Below, piece by piece: positions 58,488 through 64,000 of a stretch of DNA of 64,000 bases; the first letter of the stretch is position 1, and every line of letters begins with the position of its first letter. The notes under the pieces are model-generated. The model was not told where the DNA came from, ran no database searches, and worked only from the letters and a program-made list of their open reading frames with translations. Both the position numbers and the translations under genes were made by a program. The DNA lies in assembly GCA_016858145.1 (NCBI GenBank), contig JAEHOE010000058.1, positions 496,001 to 560,000 of the forward strand. Reading direction: 5' to 3'. This DNA is from Edaphochlamys debaryana (taxonomy: Eukaryota > Chlorophyta > Chlorophyceae > Chlamydomonadales).

Positions 58488-58840
58488 CGTGTTGCGGTTC
58501 GAGTACTGAGCGCAAGGTGTGCAGTATGGTCGCGAGAGGGACCAGCCCCGGTGCCATCCTGCCCCCTCCCATCCCGCGCCTTCCTCTAAGGCCGTGCCCG
58601 CACAAAGACCCGGCCATACTTCTCCCCTCCGCTTCCCCGGCACTCCCCCCACGATCTAGGCATCATACAAAGCGGCTGGGCCTACTAGCCGGACGACCAC
58701 GTATAGACAGTGTCGACGGGGAACACTCGCTGCCGGAAGGACTATAAGCACCAGAACTTACGCAACTCTCAATCCACTGGGTCTTGTCGCGTGCGCACGG
58801 GGCTGCTCGCTAGGTCGAGCTTCGGTTGCGTGAGCCGAAC
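58488..58840. promoter_or_regulatory. Divergent upstream region, ABHD14-like and Kelch/FN3 genes
   Basis: 353 bp between two outward-facing start codons. No motif was recognised; called by position. Confidence 0.5.
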
Positions 58841-61800
58841 ATGGCACCAAAGAAGGAGGAGAAGAAGAGCGTGGACCCTGTCGAGTAAGCGTTCTGTGCT
58901 GCGAGGTGACTGGAGGCGCGCGTGGCGTCACGCGGGGTGCCCTCTGCATTGCACATGCGCAGGGCCAAGTTCCAGGAGGAGATCAAGCAGCTTGAGCAGG
59001 CCAAGAATGACTTGCAGCTCGAACACACGTTCGTTCTCGATAAGTTCAGGCAGCTGAAAGCAGAGAACGACCGCCTCCGCACGGAGATCGATGGCTTTAA
59101 GACGCGGCTCTCCAGTGCCGCGGACGACTATGTGCGTGGCGGAGGCCGTGGGACGTGGGTGCATAGAGTTATGGGGGTTGGGCGGCTGCAAAGGGGGTGT
59201 CGGGGCTCCCCTGAACGTGTCGGCACGAGGGTGGGTTTGCCACCGCGCTGAGTGTCGCTCGACCGGCCGCGGCCCTCCCTTTCCCCGCTCTCCATGACAT
59301 GCAGCACGACATCCTGGAGCACCGACAGGAGCAGATTAAGGCAGAGGAGAACAAGCTCAAGGGGCTGCAGGTATGCCACCACCTCCGACTCCCCTGAACC
59401 TTGGCCTTGAACTCGAGGGAATGCGTACTTGCTGCTGAGCCTCGTGCGCAACGCCCTTTCGTGCCCAGTCGCACGTGGAGAAGCTGGAAGGTGACATCCA
59501 GCGCTATCAGGACGAAATCAAAGGGCTCAAGGACTCGAACGGCCAGCAGGCGAGCACGGGCGGGCTACATTCGAAGTGCCCTTGGGGGGCGGCAGGGGGT
59601 CGAGGGGGCGGACGGCTGCAAGGGTGTGGCCTCCAGTGATGGCACGCGGCGTACGACCCAAGCGGGGAGCCAGGGACACGGGTCACGGCCGATACGTCAT
59701 TGACCCGACCAGGCTCACGTATCCCTGATGGTTGGTGCCCACAAGGCACTCGACCACCATGGCTAGCCCTCATCACTCAACCCTTTTGTGGGTCGGTGCT
59801 TCACCGCACCTTCCCAATAGCCCACCCGCCCCTGCCGCCTCCGCCTCCGCCCCCGCCTCTCCGCGCACAGGCCGTCAAGCTGGACGAGGCGGCCCAGATG
59901 CTGGCGGACAAGGAGAACCTGGAGGAGGCGGTGCGGCGGCAGCACGACCTGATCGAGAAGCAGACCGAGGAGCTGCGCAACATCAAGAAGCACCTGGAGG
60001 AGCGGGACACGGAGCTGTCCAAGGCCAAGTGCGTGCGGGGGAGGGGAGGCTGGGGGGTCGGCGGGGCGGTGGGCGCGGGGTGGGAGAGGGCTGCAGCGGC
60101 CTGTGAGAGGGGCGGGTGTCCTGACGGAGAGGGGGGCTGGTGGTGCTTGGGCGGGCCTGGGGAGAGGGCGGGCGCAAGGGAATGAAGCAGGGAGGAAGGA
60201 GGGCGAGTCCCGAGCACCCTCAGTTGGGTCCCCGGCCGTGTTTGCATCCCTTGCTACCTGCTCCCACCGCAGCCTGGCCATCGAGGAGCTGACGCTCAAG
60301 TCCGCGGGCGCCACGGACCTGCGCATCCTCTTTGACGAGCCCTGGCTGGTGCAGGTGGGCGGCCCGGGGGCGGGGAAGGAGCCAAGCACCTGCCAGCGGG
60401 CAGGCATGAGGGGCTCAAGCAGGGAGCAGGGAGCTGCTTGCGAGCGGTGTCCGCGGGGTCGTGATGGTCGTCATCCCGCGTGTCGCGTCCGCTCCCCAGG
60501 TCTCCTACGCGCGGCTCAAGGGGGACATCCCTCTGGACCGGGAGTTTGGCTGCATCGCCTCCCTGGCTCGTGAGAGGGGGGCATGGGCGGCGCACGGGCG
60601 CTGAATGCAGAGGTAGAGGGAGCACGGGAGAAGGAGGAAACTAGTGGCCAGTGCACTCACGCTGTCGCTGTGTCGGCCGTCTCTTTCGGCTTGCCCTCAC
60701 GCTCCCCCCCTCAACTCACTGCGCAGTCGGCAAGCACCTGGTGCTGTACGGCGGAGCCAGCAAGGTGCGCCCAGGGGTGCCCGCACTGCCGTCATGGCCC
60801 TGCGCCGTCTGGGCAGCCGCCAACGCCCCCACCCCCCTCGTAGCCTCTAACCCTGGCAGCATGTCCACTCCACCTCCTCGCTCAGCTTTGCAACCGGTAC
60901 CCACCTCCTTCTTCCCCTCCGTCCCCTTGAACGCCAGGTGGGCGGCGCCGTTTCGGAGGGCGTGGGCCGCGAGGTGGCGGTGCTCAACGTGGAGAGCGGC
61001 GTGTGGGAGCGGCCCAGCTCGGCGCGCACGCTGGCGGCCTGCCACAGCCACAGCGCCGTGGTGGTGGGGCGCACCAAGCTGCTGGTCTTCGGCGGCGTGC
61101 GGGGCGACGGCGGGCCCTCGTCCGACGTGGCGCTGCTCAACACGGACACCATGAAGTGGATCACGCCGCAGCTCAAGGTGGGGAGGGGTGCACGCGATGG
61201 CGAACGTGATGTGGTGGGGACAGGTCGGAAGGACAGGACATTCCAATTGGAGGCGAGGGGGCAGCTCGGCTCAGACGGGGATCAGTAGGGGGCGGGGCGT
61301 ACGGACAGGAGGGTGGCAGTTGACCATTCGGAGCTTCGGACTGGAGAATGGAGCTGAGCCGCGAGGGTCGAGGCGGGGGAGGGGCGTGCTCAGCTCGCTT
61401 CCCAAGTCCCCACGTGAGGCATTCCTGCCCGCCACCCGTCACCCATGCGCAGGGCTCCGAGCGGCCGCTGCCCCGCTCCGGCCACTCGTCCTGCTGCATC
61501 CGCGAGCGCGTGTTCATGTTTGGCGGCGTTACGGCCGACGGCGTGCTGCTGAACGACGTGTGGATGTACGACCAGGACTCGAGCCAGTGGAACCACATCA
61601 GCACATTCGGGACGGTGCCCACGCCCCGCACGGGTGAGGGAGTTTAGAGGGGGGCCGCTGGGTGCTGGGCAGGGAGGAGGGGAGGAGCCAAGCACGGGCT
61701 GAAGGCCCGGCCCGTTGTCCCTGGTATCGAGGGTGCTCTGCGCGTTGGCGTTCTCGGAGGCTTGATTGGTCTCCCTCTTCGCGCCTGCAGGCGCCGCCAC

Positions 61801-63523
61801 CACCTGCACGGACGACGGCCGGCGGCTGTACGTGTTTGGCGGCAACGACGGCTCGCGCTGCCTCAACGACGTGCACTACCTGGACCTGGAGAAGCTCACG
61901 TGGAGCCCCGTGGCCGTGCACGTGAGCGTTCTGCCTCTGTTACCAACTGCCCACAACCGTCACAATGGTGCCGTAACCGTTGCCGTTGCCACCGGCATCC
62001 TACCCATTTAACTCTGACTCATGGTGCACATGGGATTGTCCTTCGCGTGCTGCAGATGGGGCAAGCGCCCGAGCCGCGTGAGGCCGCCGCGGCGCACGTG
62101 ACCGGTAAGCCCGCACTGCGCCTTCACCCCTGCTAGCGCCTGGCCCCCACGCCCCCCTTCAGTAACCATGCACACTCCGCACCTTTCGCCCCACCCGACT
62201 CCTCCCCACCCGACGCTTCGCCCCCACTTTCTCTACCTCCTCCTCTTACCCCACCCCCTTTCCTCCACCCCCTGCCCCCTCACCCCCAGGCAAGTACCTG
62301 CTCATCTCCGGCGGCTGCTCCACCATGGGCCGCTCCCTGGGCGACACGCGCGCGCTGGACCTGTACTCCCCGCGCTGGGAGTGCCTGGACGAGGGCGCCT
62401 GGGCCAACAGCCTCATGTGGCTCAAGCCGCGCGGCGCCTACACGGCCTTCTTCGGCAACCGGCAGTTCACGGTCAAGCCCTCCATGCACGAGAAGCTGTG
62501 GGAGCTGCAGGTGCCGTGGGTGCTGGGTGGAAAGGGGCGGGGGAAGGGCCGGGCGCGGAGGGAACGGGTGAGGGTGTGGGTACGGACGACGCTGCGTGGG
62601 GTGGGGCGGTGTGCGGAGTAGTAATGCTTGGGGTGGGGCGGGCGGCCGTGGTGGAGCTGCAGAGGAGGAATGCTTGGGGTGGTGCGGAGCGGAGCGGGGA
62701 TGAGCGCGGTCCGGCCATGGGCCGCCTGGTACCGCCCAGCCGCCTTGACTGACCAGAGCCCTTCCCCTACCCCCGTGCAGATCACCGAGTGGTCGCTGCC
62801 CGAGGACATTGAGCGGCTGCGCGCCAACCGGCGCAAGGACAACGGCTTCAGCGAGAAGCTGGAGCTCTCGGACGACGCAGGTGGGCGGGGCCGCGGGGGC
62901 CAGGCCTGAGGAAAACGCTCACGTCACTCTCCTGTCCACACACCTGCTGCGCCTTATATTCCTCGCCTTACACGAGCAGCCCCCAAACACCCCACCGCCA
63001 GTCCTCACAACGCCACCTGCCGCTTCTGCCCCCGTCCGCTCCCCCCTTTCCGCACCCACCACCACAACCACATTTCCCCGCTCCTCCCCTCCCCAGTGTG
63101 CGGCGTGTCCTCCCTGGAGCTGTCCTGGCGGCCGCCCACCAAGAACTCGGACCGCATCGAGCGCTACAAGCTCATGATCGCCACCGGCACGGGGGTGGTC
63201 AAGGACGTCTACCAGGTGCGCGCGTCGCGCCTCAGCCTGGGTCTTGATGCTGGCTGCCGGGTCCCGCGAGAGCGGTCTGTGCTCGCGTGCACACCAAACT
63301 CCTGGCCGTCGCCCCTTGCGTCCTGCTGTCTTTCTCGCTTCCCTGATCGCCGCGGTCCGGTACCCACCCCACCCCACCCCGCCCGCCCCCGCAGGGCCGC
63401 GAGAACCGCTTCCGCGTGACGGGGCTCAAGTCCAACACCGAGTACATCATGTGTGTCAAGGCCATCTACGACGACGGCTCCTTCCTGTGGTCCGAGTCCA
63501 AGGCCTACCGCACGCTCACGTAG
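58841..63523 (+). CDS. Coiled-coil, Kelch-repeat and fibronectin type III protein
   Basis: Sixteen exons: 58841-58884, 58963-59131, 59305-59370, 59469-59549, 59871-60028, 60273-60354, 60500-60569, 60727-60764, 60938-61177, 61453-61633, 61791-61921, 62056-62104, 62290-62510, 62781-62880, 63097-63215 and 63395-63523. They give 625 residues. After a basic start (MAPKKEEKKSVDP), residues about 15-200 form an uninterrupted charged coiled coil. About 235-470 hold Kelch repeats, seen as HLVLYGGASK, KLLVFGGVRGDGG, RVFMFGGVTADG and RLYVFGGNDGSRC, each followed by a D/N-V-W/Y strand. The C-terminal 90 residues form an FN3 fold (SLELSWRPPTKNSDRIERYK, VTGLKSNTEYIMCVKAIYDD). No signal peptide or membrane helix is present. 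The layout suits a structural scaffold, for example in the flagellar axoneme or cytoskeleton, but no direct sequence evidence fixes the location. Intron 4 appears to use a GC donor at 59550. Confidence 0.9.
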
Positions 63524-64000
63524 ACCTGGTGTGGGCTTGGTGTGAGCTGGGGTGCGAGAGGCGTGGGGGCAAGGGGGCCAGGCGGGGCCGTCGTGCGTGC
63601 GTGCGCGGAGTGGTATGCTGCCATGCAGGCACTGGGAGTACTTAAGGTAGGCAGCGGCCATGGGGTAGAGGCAGCGTAGGCTGGCGTAGGTCAGGTGGGA
63701 TGGGGCATACAGATTGCGAGGCGGCTGGCGAGCAGTGGTGAGCGGCAAATCGCCGAAGCGGCGGAGGGCGCTGGTATGGAGGTACATACGGTAATGTCTA
63801 GCGTGTGGCGCGCTGCTGAGATGCAGGGCCCTTTACTCAGAGAACCAGGTCAGGGGTAGGCTTGGGGTGGCACACGTCACTGGCAGGAGAGGCTAGGTGG
63901 CAACAGACATGGTTGCAAGCGTAAGCCTTTGAGGCGCGTGGCAAACTGCGGCGCTGGAGGCTGGAGCTTGATGCTCAAGCTGCTTGACACACATGCAACC
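63524..64000. other. 3' flank of the Kelch/FN3 gene
   Basis: 477 bp to the window edge, containing the 3' UTR. Nothing else was identified. Confidence 0.4.

Overview
The window looks like nuclear DNA of a GC-rich green alga (Chlorophyta, probably Chlorophyceae). This rests on the very high GC content, genes split into many exons by short GT-AG introns (about 100-400 bp) and the gene content: a NAR1-type formate/nitrite transporter, a calcium-dependent protein kinase, a FAX1-like plastid fatty-acid exporter with a transit peptide, a selenoprotein S candidate and a plastid-type presequence on a SpoVS-like protein. No bacterial operon, virus, transposon, CRISPR array, rRNA or convincing tRNA was seen. 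All gene models were built by hand from splice signals, and every internal exon boundary listed keeps the reading frame. None has transcript support.

Layout. 1-3884 (-): LRR ectodomain joined to an XK-related-like membrane domain, running off the left edge. 6550-10929 (-): formate/nitrite transporter, 15 exons. 11374-14352 (+): intronless Ala-rich protein with an AT-hook. 15244-22516 (+): 18-exon plastid-type protein with an array of SpoVS-like (Alba superfamily) modules. 24069-25910 (-): small DUF1772-like membrane protein. 26570-36880 (-): 14-exon gene for a disordered protein of about 2,370 residues. 37176-37815 (+): NAA20. 40397-44551 (-): CDPK. 45938-46669 (-): Pro/Gln-rich protein. 46842-47601 (+): ISD11. 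48685-49046 (+): 82-residue protein. 49324-51460 (+): 447-residue unknown protein. 52755-54193 (-): selenoprotein S candidate, with a SECIS-like hairpin at 52239-52289. 54436-55574 (+): FAX1/TMEM14. 56341-58487 (-): ABHD14-like hydrolase. 58841-63523 (+): coiled-coil/Kelch/FN3 protein.

Five gene pairs are divergent with short shared upstream regions (about 170-440 bp), so bidirectional promoters are likely common here. The genes are otherwise functionally unrelated, as expected for a nuclear chromosome. The most notable observations are: (1) a selenoprotein S-like gene whose last exon ends GGU(TGA)-R-TAA and whose 3' flank holds a form-2 SECIS-like stem; (2) a eukaryotic, probably plastid-targeted protein with at least four tandem SpoVS-like modules; (3) the LRR plus XKR-like fusion; and (4) three introns that appear to use GC rather than GT donors.
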